64,000 bases of DNA, taken from the NCBI GenBank assembly GCA_937995985.1, contig CALKIR010000023.1:124001-188000 (forward strand), given 5' to 3'. The DNA comes from an uncultured Alcaligenaceae bacterium. Lineage in GTDB: Bacteria; Pseudomonadota; Gammaproteobacteria; Burkholderiales; Burkholderiaceae_B. The position numbers were made by a program, and so were the translations under genes. Shown in pieces: positions 8,082 to 18,086 of this stretch. The notes beneath the pieces are model-generated. The model did not search any database. It was given only the letters and a program-made list of their open reading frames with translations, and was not told the DNA's origin. Each line of letters starts with the position of its first letter. The stretch's first letter is position 1.

Positions 8082-10412
8082 ATGGTAGAACTCACCATTG
8101 ACGGCATCAAAGTGGAAGCACCCGAAGGCAGCATGGTTATTCAGGCTGCTCAAGACGCGGGCGTATATGTGCCGCACTTTTGTTATCACAAGAAACTCAG
8201 CATAGCCGCCAACTGTCGTATGTGTTTAGTCGAGGTGGAAAAAGCGCCTAAGCCTTTGCCGGCTTGTGCAACGCCCGTGACTAACGGCATGGTGGTCTTT
8301 ACGCGCTCTGAAAAGGCAATTGCCGCGCAAAAAGATGTGATGGAGTTCCTGCTCATCAACCACCCGCTTGATTGCCCAGTCTGCGATCAAGGAGGGGAGT
8401 GTCAGTTGCAGGATTTGGCAGTTGGTTATGGCGCTTCTGAGTCCCGTTACAAAGAGACCAAGCGAGTGGTTCATGCAAAATCTATGGGGCCACTTATTTC
8501 TACCGAAGCGATGCAACGCTGCATTCACTGTACGCGTTGTATTCGTGTCGGGGAGGAAATAGGCGGTATCCAAGAAGTAGGCATGATTCAACGGGGTGAG
8601 CATTCAGAAATTACCACCTTTGTTGGTCGAGCTGTGGAATCTGAGTTATCCGGTAACATGATTGATGTGTGTCCGGTTGGGGCTTTGCTCTCTAAGCCCT
8701 TTCAGATGAAGGCACGTACTTGGGAGCTGAGCAGACGATTTAGCATCAGTCCTCATGATAGCTTAGGTGCTAATTTAGTCGTTCAGTCGTATCGCGATCG
8801 TGTGCTGCGTGTAGTGCCATTTGAAAACGAAGAAGTAAATGAGTGTTGGCTCAGTGACCGTGACCGCTTTTCTTATGAGGGGTTGTACAGCGAAGATCGC
8901 TTGGAGCAGCCGATGATTCGAGAAAATGACGGCAGCTGGCGTGAGGCTTCTTGGAATGAGGCTCTGCAGCATGTGGTCAATGGGATCAAAGCTATTCGAG
9001 AAAAGTTTGGAGCACAGCAAATTGGCTCCATAGCTGCACCTCATAGCACCCTCGAGGAGCTGTCCTTATTAGCCCGCTTGACGCGTGCACTGGGCTCAGA
9101 AAATATTGATTTTCGTTTGCGCCAAACTGACCCGCGCCTCAATCAGGTGCTCACAGGCATTCCTTGGTTAGGCATGCCTATTGCTGAGCTAAATCACCTT
9201 GATCGTGTTTTGGTGGTGGGATCATTTTTGCGTAAGGACCACCCATTGATGGCGCAGCGTTTACGTCAGGCGGTTAAAAAGGGAGCGCAGATTAGCTTCA
9301 TAGATTCTGCAGCGGACGATCCCTTATTTGCTCGTGTACAAGCGCGTATGACTGTTGCACCAAGTCAGATTGCCAATGCCTTAGCAGAGGTGGTGGTCGC
9401 TCTGGCCCGCAAGAGCGGTAACGATGTACCTGCGGCCTTTGGGGCGGTTGAACCAAGCGCAGAGGCTGAAAACATTGCGAATAGCCTTGCCTCAGGGGAA
9501 CGCACCGCTATTCTTATCGGCAATATGGCATTGGCATCTGATCAAGCCAGTGTAATTTTGTCTAATGCACAATGTGCTGCTGACTTGGCACAGGCAAATT
9601 TGGGCTTTTTGACCCCTGGAGCCAATACAGTAGGAGGCTATATCGCCAAGGCTATCCCCAGTCAAGGGGGGCTGAGTGCAGAGGAAATGCTCAGCAAGTC
9701 TTTGCAAGCCTATTTGGTGCTTCATGTTGAGCCCCAATTAGACAGCGATGTAGGCGCACGCAGTATCGAGGTGTTGAAGAATGCTGCATTGTCTGTAGCG
9801 CTGACTAGCTATTTTTCCGCTGCCTCTGAATGGGCAGATGTAATGTTGCCTATTGCGCCCTTTACTGAAACCTCTGGCACGTTCATCAATGCCGAAGGTC
9901 GAGTGCAGAGTTTCCGAGGGGTGGCTGCTCCTGTTGGGGACACGCGTCCTGCCTGGAAAGTGTTACGTGTATTAGGCAATTTATTCGAATGTGAAGGTTT
10001 TGATGAGGAAAGCTCTGAAGCGGTACGGGATGCGGTGATTGGTGCAGGGGTGAATGCACAGTTATCTAATCGCATCAAGGCCCAGCCAGCTTTGGTTGAG
10101 CCGTTAGAAGGTTTGGAGCGAGTGACCGAGGTCCCCATCTATCGTAGTGACGCTTTGGTGCGTCGTTCGCAGCCCTTGCAGGATACCGCTAGCAGTGCCG
10201 CACCTACAGCGCGTATTCACAAGGATACCCTTGATGAGCTCAATCTTGTTGAGGGAGATATCGTGCGTGTGCGCTCTGCACAAGGAGAAGCACAGCTGCG
10301 AGTACAGTGCGATAATAGCGTTGCTATCGGCTGTGTACGCGTGGCTACCGCATTTGATGCGACCGCAGCCTTGGGAAGTGCTTTTGGCAAACTGACTGTG
10401 GAGCGTGTGTAA
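8082..10412 (+). CDS. nuoG: NADH-quinone oxidoreductase subunit G
   Basis: NuoG (776 residues) is the 75-kDa subunit with a chain of iron-sulfur clusters. An N-terminal 2Fe-2S ferredoxin domain has Cys residues in HFCYHKKL, ANCRMCLVEV and LPACATPV. Next comes the His/Cys cluster N5 segment HPLDCPVCDQGGECQLQD, then a 4Fe-4S motif CIHCTRCIRVG with a later CPVGAL. The C-terminal ~550 residues are the molybdopterin-oxidoreductase-like domain, without a cofactor site that I can recognise. It lies 15 nt after nuoF and 1 nt before nuoH. Confidence 0.97.
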   Translation: MVELTIDGIKVEAPEGSMVIQAAQDAGVYVPHFCYHKKLSIAANCRMCLVEVEKAPKPLPACATPVTNGMVVFTRSEKAIAAQKDVMEFLLINHPLDCPVCDQGGECQLQDLAVGYGASESRYKETKRVVHAKSMGPLISTEAMQRCIHCTRCIRVGEEIGGIQEVGMIQRGEHSEITTFVGRAVESELSGNMIDVCPVGALLSKPFQMKARTWELSRRFSISPHDSLGANLVVQSYRDRVLRVVPFENEEVNECWLSDRDRFSYEGLYSEDRLEQPMIRENDGSWREASWNEALQHVVNGIKAIREKFGAQQIGSIAAPHSTLEELSLLARLTRALGSENIDFRLRQTDPRLNQVLTGIPWLGMPIAELNHLDRVLVVGSFLRKDHPLMAQRLRQAVKKGAQISFIDSAADDPLFARVQARMTVAPSQIANALAEVVVALARKSGNDVPAAFGAVEPSAEAENIANSLASGERTAILIGNMALASDQASVILSNAQCAADLAQANLGFLTPGANTVGGYIAKAIPSQGGLSAEEMLSKSLQAYLVLHVEPQLDSDVGARSIEVLKNAALSVALTSYFSAASEWADVMLPIAPFTETSGTFINAEGRVQSFRGVAAPVGDTRPAWKVLRVLGNLFECEGFDEESSEAVRDAVIGAGVNAQLSNRIKAQPALVEPLEGLERVTEVPIYRSDALVRRSQPLQDTASSAAPTARIHKDTLDELNLVEGDIVRVRSAQGEAQLRVQCDNSVAIGCVRVATAFDATAALGSAFGKLTVERV

Positions 10413-10413
10413 T

Positions 10414-11487
10414 ATGGACTTGCTAGCTGCAATTCATGGTTTTGGCGAGGGCTTGCTCGGTCCTACCGTGTGGTATGTGGTGTGGACCGTTATTAAGATC
10501 CTCTGTATCGCCTTACCGGTGATCATCTTAGTAGCCTATTTGACTTATTGGGAGCGCAAGATGATTGCCTTTATGCACGTGCGTCGGGGGCCAAACCGCG
10601 TTGGTTATCGCGGGCTCCTGCAGCCCTTTGCCGATGTGTTTAAGCTGCTGACTAAGGAGATCATTGTTCCCAGTAGGGCAAACCGAGTACTGTTTGTACT
10701 GGCGCCTATTGTGACGTTGATGCCTGCTTTAGCTGCTTGGGCGGTGATTCCTTTTGGGCCAGAGCTGGTCTTAGCTGATGTAAATGCGGGCTTGCTCTAT
10801 ATTTTGGCAATCACCTCATTAGGGGTATATGGAGTTGTGGTAGCCGGTTGGGCATCAAACTCTAAGTACGCTTTATTAGGCGGTCTGCGGGCTGCTGCGC
10901 AGGTGCTGTCTTATGAGCTTGCCATCGGCTTTATTTTAGTCACTGTATTATTGGTTTCAGGCACCCTCAACCTAAGCGGTATTGTGCTTGGCCAAGACAA
11001 AGGCATGTTTGCCAGTTATGGGGTCAATATATTGTCCTGGAACTGGATTCCCTTATTACCGCTTTTTGTCATTTATGTCATTTCTGCAGTGGCCGAAACC
11101 AACCGTCACCCCTTTGATGTCGTCGAGGGGGAGTCCGAGATCGTTGCTGGACCAATGGTTGAGTATTCAGGGATGGGCTTTGCGCTGTTTTTCCTCGGCG
11201 AATATGCCAATATGATTTTCTTATCAGCCTTGGCCTCCATCATGTTTTTGGGTGGTTGGTTGCCACCATTTGATTTCGCACCATTTACATGGGTGCCTGG
11301 CTGGTTATGGCTGGGGTTAAAAACCTTTGTCGTGGTATCAATGTTTATCTGGTTCCGTGCGACATTCCCGCGTTATCGTTATGACCAAATTATGCGTCTC
11401 GGCTGGAAGGTGTTTATTCCGTTGACAGGGGTTTGGTTAGTGATAGTGGCGATTTGGATGCAAACGCCCTGGAACATTTGGCAATAA
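10414..11487 (+). CDS. nuoH: NADH-quinone oxidoreductase subunit H
   Basis: NuoH (357 residues) is the membrane subunit lining the quinone channel and joining the two arms of complex I. It has about eight membrane helices. Conserved stretches include YWERKMIAFMHVRRGPNRVG, the acidic loop AETNRHPFDVVEGESEIVAG and FIWFRATFPRYRYDQIM. The ATG at 10414 follows the nuoG TAA by one base; a GTG at 10405 is in frame but would overlap nuoG. Confidence 0.98.
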   Translation: MDLLAAIHGFGEGLLGPTVWYVVWTVIKILCIALPVIILVAYLTYWERKMIAFMHVRRGPNRVGYRGLLQPFADVFKLLTKEIIVPSRANRVLFVLAPIVTLMPALAAWAVIPFGPELVLADVNAGLLYILAITSLGVYGVVVAGWASNSKYALLGGLRAAAQVLSYELAIGFILVTVLLVSGTLNLSGIVLGQDKGMFASYGVNILSWNWIPLLPLFVIYVISAVAETNRHPFDVVEGESEIVAGPMVEYSGMGFALFFLGEYANMIFLSALASIMFLGGWLPPFDFAPFTWVPGWLWLGLKTFVVVSMFIWFRATFPRYRYDQIMRLGWKVFIPLTGVWLVIVAIWMQTPWNIWQ

Positions 11488-11503
11488 AGCACGGGGGGCA
11501 AAT

Positions 11504-11992
11504 ATGGGAGCAATTAAAGATTTTTTCGGCAGTTTGCTGCTGTCAGAGATGTTTAAAGGCATGCGCCTGACAGGACGCTATTTTTTCCGCAGAAAAATCA
11601 CTTTGTATTACCCTGTAGAAAAAACACCGGCGTCGCCACGATTCCGTGGGTTGCATGCCCTGCGTCGTTATCCTAATGGTGAAGAGCGTTGCATTGCCTG
11701 TAAGCTTTGTGAGGCGGTATGTCCTGCAATGGCAATTTCCATCGAGTCTCATCAGCGTGAGGATGGTACACGCCGTACTACACGCTATGACATCGATTTG
11801 GCAAAATGCATTTTTTGCGGCTTTTGTGAAGAGAGTTGCCCAGTGGATTCCATCGTAGAAACTCATATTCATGAGTATCACGGGGAAAAACGAGGGGACC
11901 TCTATTACACCAAAGATATGCTGCTTGCTATTGGCGATCGCTACGAAAAAGAAATTGCCGAGCGTCGAGCAATCGATGCGCCGTATCGTTAA
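11504..11992 (+). CDS. nuoI: NADH-quinone oxidoreductase subunit I
   Basis: NuoI (162 residues) is the 8Fe ferredoxin-type subunit carrying clusters N6a and N6b between NuoG and NuoB. Two perfect 4Fe-4S motifs are present, CIACKLCEAVCP and CIFCGFCEESCP. An N-terminal amphipathic segment should lie on the membrane. Spacing is 16 nt after nuoH and 15 nt before nuoJ. Confidence 0.98.
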   Translation: MGAIKDFFGSLLLSEMFKGMRLTGRYFFRRKITLYYPVEKTPASPRFRGLHALRRYPNGEERCIACKLCEAVCPAMAISIESHQREDGTRRTTRYDIDLAKCIFCGFCEESCPVDSIVETHIHEYHGEKRGDLYYTKDMLLAIGDRYEKEIAERRAIDAPYR

Positions 11993-12007
11993 AGCAGGGA
12001 ACCAGAC

Positions 12008-12670
12008 ATGACTTTTGCAACCGTTCTGTTTTATGTGTTAGCAGTAGTGCTCGTGGTAGCGGCGTTCCGGGTAGTGACCGCCTCTAGCCCTGTTGTAGCA
12101 GTACTGCATTTGATTCTTGCCTTTTTTACCGCAGCAATGCTGTGGATGACCATGGGCGCTGAGTTCCTGTCTCTACTTTTGGTAGTAGTGTATGTGGGCG
12201 CCGTCATGGTGATGTTTATTTTTGTAATTATGCTGCTTAATTTACGGCAGGCCGAGACGATGCGGACACAGCTACGGCCCTATATGCCGTTGGCCATCAT
12301 TATCGCAGCCATTATGATTTTAGAGATGGCCTTTGTGTTAATTCGTTCTTTTGTCGGTGCCGGGCCGCAGGCAGTAGTTCCTGACGATACCAATAATGTA
12401 CGCGCCATAGGTGAACTTATGTTTACTGAATATGCCTTTGCTGTTGAGGTCGGCGGGGTGGTGCTGTTGGTGGGCATGGTGTCAGCCATTGCTCTGACCT
12501 TGCGTCGTCGTACTGATGTCATTCGTACAGATGTAAGCAAACAGGTACGAGTACGTCGTGATGACCGGTTGCGTATCGTTTCCATGCAGGCCGAGCCGCG
12601 TGAAGAAATTAATTCACGCTCACGGCAAAAGGACCTATCCTCGGGCAAGACCTCAGGAGAAGAATCATGA
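12008..12670 (+). CDS. nuoJ: NADH-quinone oxidoreductase subunit J
   Basis: NuoJ (220 residues) is a five-helix membrane subunit of complex I. The conserved helix with VVYVGAVMVMFIFVIMLL is present. The C-terminal ~45 residues after the last helix are highly charged (Arg, Asp, Ser, Lys), which makes it longer than the ~184-residue E. coli protein. Its stop overlaps the nuoK start as ATGA. Confidence 0.96.
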   Translation: MTFATVLFYVLAVVLVVAAFRVVTASSPVVAVLHLILAFFTAAMLWMTMGAEFLSLLLVVVYVGAVMVMFIFVIMLLNLRQAETMRTQLRPYMPLAIIIAAIMILEMAFVLIRSFVGAGPQAVVPDDTNNVRAIGELMFTEYAFAVEVGGVVLLVGMVSAIALTLRRRTDVIRTDVSKQVRVRRDDRLRIVSMQAEPREEINSRSRQKDLSSGKTSGEES

Positions 12671-12978
12671 TAACACTCAGTTTGCCGCATTATTTAGTGC
12701 TTGGCGCCATCTTGTTTACGATTGGCCTGTTTGGGTTTTTTTTCAATCGGCGCAATCTCATCATCTTATTGATGTCGGTCGAGCTCATTTTGCTTTCAGC
12801 TAATTTCAATTTTATTGCGTTTTCGACCTGGTTCGGAGACACAGCAGGACAAGTTTTTGTATTCTTTGTGTTGACGGTTGCAGCTGCTGAGGCAGCAATT
12901 GGGCTAGCCATACTCGTGCTGCTATTCCGCAACTTGAATACGATTAACGTAGAAAAACTTGACCAGCTCAAGGGTTGA
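12667..12978 (+). CDS. nuoK: NADH-quinone oxidoreductase subunit K
   Basis: NuoK (103 residues) is a three-helix proton-pumping subunit related to MrpC. The helices carry the conserved SVELILLSANFNF and AAAEAAIGLAILVLLFR segments, with the intramembrane Glu residues needed for proton transfer in characterised enzymes. The 4-nt overlap with nuoJ indicates translational coupling. Confidence 0.98.
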   Translation: MITLSLPHYLVLGAILFTIGLFGFFFNRRNLIILLMSVELILLSANFNFIAFSTWFGDTAGQVFVFFVLTVAAAEAAIGLAILVLLFRNLNTINVEKLDQLKG

Positions 12979-12992
12979 TGGGATAGCACATT

Positions 12993-15008
12993 ATGGATAC
13001 ACCAAGCTTATTTCTCATTATTGCGTTTGCCCCGCTTGTGACGGCCTTAATCGCAGGCTTGTTCGGAACGGGCTTTTTAGGAAGGTTCATCTGCAAAAAG
13101 GCAGCGCATAGTCTGACCATTTTAGGAGTATTAATCTCCTTTATTGGCTCCGTCATGGTGCTGCTGCAAACAGTAGATGGCATGACTTTTGATGGTGCTG
13201 TTTATACTTGGTCAGTGATTGGTGGGGTAGAGTGGCAGATTGGCTTCCTCATTGATAACCTGACAGCCATCATGATGGTTGTGGTGACTTCAGTCTCCTT
13301 AATGGTCCATATATATACTATGGGCTATATGGCTGATGACCCAGGCTATCAGCGCTTCTTTTCCTATATTTCACTGTTTACCTTCTCGATGCTGATGCTG
13401 GTCATGTCTAATAACATGCTGCAGCTTTTCTTCGGGTGGGAAGCAGTTGGTTTAGTATCCTATCTGCTGATTGGGTTTTGGTACGAGCGTGAGTCAGCGG
13501 TGTTTGCCAATATGAAAGCCTTTTTGATGAACCGAGTCGGGGATTTTGGCTTTGTATTGGGCATTGGGCTGATTTATGCGTACACCGGCAGCATGAATTA
13601 CAAGGATATTTTTAGTCAGGTGGATGTATTATCTCAATTACAATTCCCTGGCACGACTTGGCAGCTGCTGACTGTTGCATGTATCGCTCTGTTTGTAGGC
13701 GCAATGGGTAAGTCAGCGCAGGTACCATTACATTCCTGGTTGCCTGATTCCATGGAGGGGCCCACCCCGATTTCAGCTTTGATTCATGCTGCAACCATGG
13801 TGACAGCAGGAATCTTTATGGTGGCGCGTTTCTCACCCCTGTATGAGCAGTCCCCCACAGCTTTGTCTTTAGTGGTTGTGATCGGTGCGATTGGCGCCTT
13901 ATTTTTGGGTATCCTTGGCATTATCCAAAATGATATTAAGCGAGTGGTGGCGTACTCAACTTTGTCGCAACTCGGCTATATGACTGTTGCGTTGGGTGTT
14001 TCCGCCTATTCAGTAGCCATCTTCCACTTGATGACCCACGCATTTTACAAAGCGCTATTATTCTTAGGTGCAGGTTCGGTTATTGTGAGCATGCATCATA
14101 ATCAAGATATTCGTGCGATGGGCGGCTTGCGCAAGTACATGCCCATTACTTGGATCACCTTCTTATTGGGTACTTTTGCCCTAGTAGGTGTGCCCTTTTT
14201 CTCTGGCTATTATTCCAAAGAGCATATTATTCAAGCCGCACAATTGGCTTCGGCTGATGGCATGTGGGGAGGGACTTTTGCCTACTATTTGATTCATATT
14301 GGGGTATTTGTTTCCTCACTTTATTCATTCCGTTTGTACTTTATTGTTTTCCACGGCAAGGAAAATTTCCGCAATCCGCCTGCCGAGGCCTTGCAGGATG
14401 TCGAGGACCACGAGGCGCATCGAGTACAAGGGGATCCCAAAGAGTCTCCTTGGTCAATAGTATTGCCTTTGGTGCTGCTGGCCGTGCCGTCGGTATTTGC
14501 TGGGATTTGGTTTACAGACCCCATTTTATTTGGCGATTTCTTTGACGGTTCTATTTATGTGGCCCCAGAGCATACGGTCATGGCTCAACTGACTACAAGC
14601 TGGCATGGTTGGGTTGAGTATGCCTTGCATGGTTTTGTGACTTGGCCTTTCTGGATGGTGGTCGCTGGTGCTGTGGTGGCCTGGTATTGTTATTTGGTCA
14701 ATCCGGCTGTTCCGGCTGCGATTCGCCGCCGTTTATCGGGGCTGTATCGTATTCTCGAGAACAAATACTATGTTGACTGGTTTTATGAGCAGGTGTTGGC
14801 ACGTGGCGCCCGCTGTTTAGGTATAGGTCTATGGAAAGGTGGCGATGCCAGCTTTATTGATGGACTGATAGTAAACGGCAGTGCACGTGTAGTAGGCTGG
14901 TTTGGGGCGATTTCCCGCCATATCCAAACAGGCTTTATTTATCACTATGCCTTAGCCATGATTCTTGGCATCTTGGCGCTCTTAACCTTTTTTGTGCTGA
15001 CGGTTTAA
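12993..15008 (+). CDS. nuoL: NADH-quinone oxidoreductase subunit L
   Basis: NuoL (671 residues) is the distal antiporter-like proton pump of complex I, with the long lateral helix at its C-terminus. The core shows LFFGWEAVGLVSYLLIGFW, the Lys/His path in GKSAQVPLHSWLPDSMEGP and VSALIHAATMV-like ISALIHAATMVTAG. It comes 14 nt after nuoK and 2 nt before nuoM. Confidence 0.98.
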   Translation: MDTPSLFLIIAFAPLVTALIAGLFGTGFLGRFICKKAAHSLTILGVLISFIGSVMVLLQTVDGMTFDGAVYTWSVIGGVEWQIGFLIDNLTAIMMVVVTSVSLMVHIYTMGYMADDPGYQRFFSYISLFTFSMLMLVMSNNMLQLFFGWEAVGLVSYLLIGFWYERESAVFANMKAFLMNRVGDFGFVLGIGLIYAYTGSMNYKDIFSQVDVLSQLQFPGTTWQLLTVACIALFVGAMGKSAQVPLHSWLPDSMEGPTPISALIHAATMVTAGIFMVARFSPLYEQSPTALSLVVVIGAIGALFLGILGIIQNDIKRVVAYSTLSQLGYMTVALGVSAYSVAIFHLMTHAFYKALLFLGAGSVIVSMHHNQDIRAMGGLRKYMPITWITFLLGTFALVGVPFFSGYYSKEHIIQAAQLASADGMWGGTFAYYLIHIGVFVSSLYSFRLYFIVFHGKENFRNPPAEALQDVEDHEAHRVQGDPKESPWSIVLPLVLLAVPSVFAGIWFTDPILFGDFFDGSIYVAPEHTVMAQLTTSWHGWVEYALHGFVTWPFWMVVAGAVVAWYCYLVNPAVPAAIRRRLSGLYRILENKYYVDWFYEQVLARGARCLGIGLWKGGDASFIDGLIVNGSARVVGWFGAISRHIQTGFIYHYALAMILGILALLTFFVLTV

Positions 15009-15010
15009 TA

Positions 15011-16510
15011 ATGGCTAGCGATATGGCGTCTTCAACTTTTCCTTGGCTAACGCTTGCGATCTTTGTGCCCATTGTGGCCGGACTTTTGGTCCTGGCCCTT
15101 GGGCGCGATGACCGACCCAATCTGACCCGCTTTTTAGCATTAGTTGGGTCCCTCGTAGCGTTTCTGGTTACTATTCCTCTCTATACAGGCTTTGATCCGA
15201 ATACTGCACAGCTGCAGTTTGTTGAGTTTACTCCTTGGATCGAGGCTTATGCAGTCAACTACCACTTAGGGATTGACGGGTTATCCATGTGGTTCGTGTT
15301 ACTGACCGCCTTTATTACCATTATTGTGGTAATTGCAGGTTGGGACAGTGTTAAAACACGGTTACCACAGTATTACGGGGCATTTTTGATCCTTTCCGGG
15401 TTGATGGTTGGGGTCTTTGCTGCCGTTGATGGATTGCTGTTCTACATTTTCTTTGAGGCCACACTAATTCCTATGTACCTCATCATTGGGGTCTGGGGAG
15501 GGCCACGACGTGTTTATGCAGCAATCAAGTTTTTCCTCTATACCCTATTGGGGTCGCTGCTCACTTTGGTGGCCTTTATTTACCTCTGGCAAGCAGCAGA
15601 GGGTAGCTTTGATATTTTGACCTGGCATCAATTGCCTCTGCCCTTAGAGCCACAGATTTTGATCTTCTTGGCCTTATTTATGGCGTTTGCAGTTAAGGTG
15701 CCGATGTGGCCAGTACATACTTGGTTGCCTGATGCACACGTAGAGGCGCCTACTGGTGGTTCTATTGTGTTGGCAGCTATTATGCTTAAGCTTGGGGCAT
15801 ACGGATTTATCCGTTTCTCTTTGCCAATTGCTCCCGATGCCGCGCATTATTTATCATCTTTCATGATTGCGCTGTCTCTTATTGCAGTGGTGTATATTGG
15901 CCTGGTGGCAATTGTGCAAAAAGATATGAAAAAGCTGGTGGCCTATTCATCAGTAGCCCACATGGGGTTTGTGACCTTAGGCTTTTTCATTTTTAATGCC
16001 ACCGGTATGGAAGGGGCTATCATGCAGATGATTTCCCACGGTTTTGTATCAGCTGCAATGTTCTTGTGTATTGGCGTGCTATACGACCGTTTACACAGTC
16101 GTGAGATTGCTGATTACGGTGGGGTTGTGAAGGTCATGCCGCGGTTTGTCACTTTCTTTGTACTCTTTTCCATGGCAAATAGCGGCTTACCCGGCACCAG
16201 TGGATTTATTGGTGAGTTTACCGTCATCATGGGCGCGGTGGAATATAACTTTTGGATTGGATTGCTGACCGCTACTGCTCTGATTACGGGCGCTTCGTAT
16301 TCCTTGTGGATGCTCAAGCGTGTGGCTTATGGTCCCATCAAAAATCCGCAGGTGGAAAATCTGCAGGATGTCAGTGGTAAAGAGTTTCTCGCTTTGGGAT
16401 TATTGGCCATTGCGGTGTTGTTCATGGGCATTTACCCCAAACCCTTCACTGATGTGATGCATGTTTCTGTAGATGCGCTGTTGCAGCACGTCTCTGTATC
16501 AAAATTGTAG
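15011..16510 (+). CDS. nuoM: NADH-quinone oxidoreductase subunit M
   Basis: NuoM (499 residues) is the second antiporter-like pump subunit. Conserved features include FFEATLIPMYLIIGVWGG with its key Glu, VKVPMWPVHTWLPDAHVEAP and the loop MANSGLPGTSGFIGEF. It begins 2 nt after nuoL; an internal ATG eight codons... downstream at 15023 is a possible alternative start. Confidence 0.97.
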   Translation: MASDMASSTFPWLTLAIFVPIVAGLLVLALGRDDRPNLTRFLALVGSLVAFLVTIPLYTGFDPNTAQLQFVEFTPWIEAYAVNYHLGIDGLSMWFVLLTAFITIIVVIAGWDSVKTRLPQYYGAFLILSGLMVGVFAAVDGLLFYIFFEATLIPMYLIIGVWGGPRRVYAAIKFFLYTLLGSLLTLVAFIYLWQAAEGSFDILTWHQLPLPLEPQILIFLALFMAFAVKVPMWPVHTWLPDAHVEAPTGGSIVLAAIMLKLGAYGFIRFSLPIAPDAAHYLSSFMIALSLIAVVYIGLVAIVQKDMKKLVAYSSVAHMGFVTLGFFIFNATGMEGAIMQMISHGFVSAAMFLCIGVLYDRLHSREIADYGGVVKVMPRFVTFFVLFSMANSGLPGTSGFIGEFTVIMGAVEYNFWIGLLTATALITGASYSLWMLKRVAYGPIKNPQVENLQDVSGKEFLALGLLAIAVLFMGIYPKPFTDVMHVSVDALLQHVSVSKL

Positions 16511-16522
16511 GCCTGGAACGTT

Positions 16523-18073
16523 ATGCAAAACTCATTTGATTTCGCGTTGGCTTTGCCCGAGATCCTGCTTCTGATACTGGCTGCAGGCGTGTTGTTGCTT
16601 GATGCATTCAATAAGTCTGAAGGTCGCCACAGTACCTTTGCTCTCACGCAGCTTAGTTTGATCGCAGTGGGCATTGTCATTTTCTGGCAGTGGGGCAATG
16701 GGATATATGGAACGAGCTTTGGTGGTTTATTCAAGGTGGATTCACTTGCTCTGTTCCTCAAGCTCCTATCGGTGATTGCTGTCCTGGTGACCCTATTATA
16801 TGGACGTCAGTATGCTGAGGATCGGGGGATGCTGGTCCGAGGGGGAGAGTTGTACTCCTTGACCATGTTTGCATTACTGGGGCAGTTTTTAATGATTTCT
16901 GCCAGTCACCTGCTCATGGTTTATTTAGGCATTGAGCTTTTATCATTTTCACTATATGCCTTAGTGGCGTTACGCCGTGAAAATGCCAAGGTCACCGAGG
17001 CGGCCATGAAGTATTTTATCCTTGGTGCGTTAGCATCTGGGGTCATGCTTTATGGCTTATCCATGATTTATGGTGCAACCGGAGATCTGAGCCTCAATGC
17101 TATTGGACGCAGCATTGCTGAAGGTGAGGTCCTGCGCTTGCCCTTGGTATTTGGGGTGGTATTTGTGGTATCAGGGCTAGCCTTTAAATTAACGGCTGCT
17201 CCTTTTCACATGTGGACCCCGGATGTGTATGAGGGCGCGCCCACCACAGTTACTTTGATTATTGCTGCGGCTCCTAAGCTTGCTGCCTTTGTTATTGTGC
17301 TGCGTGTATTGACTGATGCCTTACATGGCATTGCTATTGATTGGCAGCCGATGTTGATGCTGTTGGCAATTCTCTCACTACTAGTGGGGAACTTAACCGC
17401 CCTAGTACAGACTAACTTTAAGCGATTGCTTGCTTATTCAACCATTTCCCATATGGGGTTTGTGTTTTTGGGCTTGCTTTCGGGGGTGGATGTGGCGGTG
17501 GCCGAGGATCCCAATAGCTTGGTTGCAATGATACAGCGCATGCTGGGTTATGATTACGCCATTGCTGCCTATGCTTATGGTGCGGCCTTGTTTTACATGA
17601 TTATCTACGTGCTGACGACCTTAGTGACTTTTGGGATTATTTTGGTTCTGAGTCACAAAGGGTTTGAGTGTGAGCAAATTGATGATCTCAAAGGACTGAG
17701 CAAGCGTCACCCCATGTTGGCATTTTTCCTTTTATTATCGATGTTCTCACTTGCGGGTATTCCGCCCTTAGCAGGGTTTTATGCCAAACTAAGCATTCTA
17801 GAGGCGCTTATTCATGCGGGGCATGTGGGAGTGGCCGTCTTTGCGGTCATTATGTCGCTAATCGGTGCTTTTTATTATATTCGGGTGGTCAAGGTGGCTT
17901 ACTTCGATGAGCCCGCTGTTCAGCCCGAGACAGGGGCATCTGCTTCAATGGGAGTCGTGACCAAGTGGGTGTTAGGCATCAATGGTTTGCTGCTGCTCGT
18001 GCTGGGCATTATGCCTGGTGGCTTGATGGAGTTGAGTATTACCGTGGTGCAAAACTCACTCAATTTTTTCTAA
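16523..18073 (+). CDS. nuoN: NADH-quinone oxidoreductase subunit N
   Basis: NuoN (516 residues) is the proximal antiporter-like pump subunit. It shows YLGIELLSFSLYALVALRR with the conserved Glu, KLTAAPFHMWTPDVYEGAPT and SLAGIPPLAGFYAKLSIL. It is 12 nt after nuoM and 13 nt before the DUF2818 gene. With it, all 14 complex I subunits are present in canonical order. Confidence 0.97.
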   Translation: MQNSFDFALALPEILLLILAAGVLLLDAFNKSEGRHSTFALTQLSLIAVGIVIFWQWGNGIYGTSFGGLFKVDSLALFLKLLSVIAVLVTLLYGRQYAEDRGMLVRGGELYSLTMFALLGQFLMISASHLLMVYLGIELLSFSLYALVALRRENAKVTEAAMKYFILGALASGVMLYGLSMIYGATGDLSLNAIGRSIAEGEVLRLPLVFGVVFVVSGLAFKLTAAPFHMWTPDVYEGAPTTVTLIIAAAPKLAAFVIVLRVLTDALHGIAIDWQPMLMLLAILSLLVGNLTALVQTNFKRLLAYSTISHMGFVFLGLLSGVDVAVAEDPNSLVAMIQRMLGYDYAIAAYAYGAALFYMIIYVLTTLVTFGIILVLSHKGFECEQIDDLKGLSKRHPMLAFFLLLSMFSLAGIPPLAGFYAKLSILEALIHAGHVGVAVFAVIMSLIGAFYYIRVVKVAYFDEPAVQPETGASASMGVVTKWVLGINGLLLLVLGIMPGGLMELSITVVQNSLNFF

Positions 18074-18086
18074 ATAGATAGCCAAA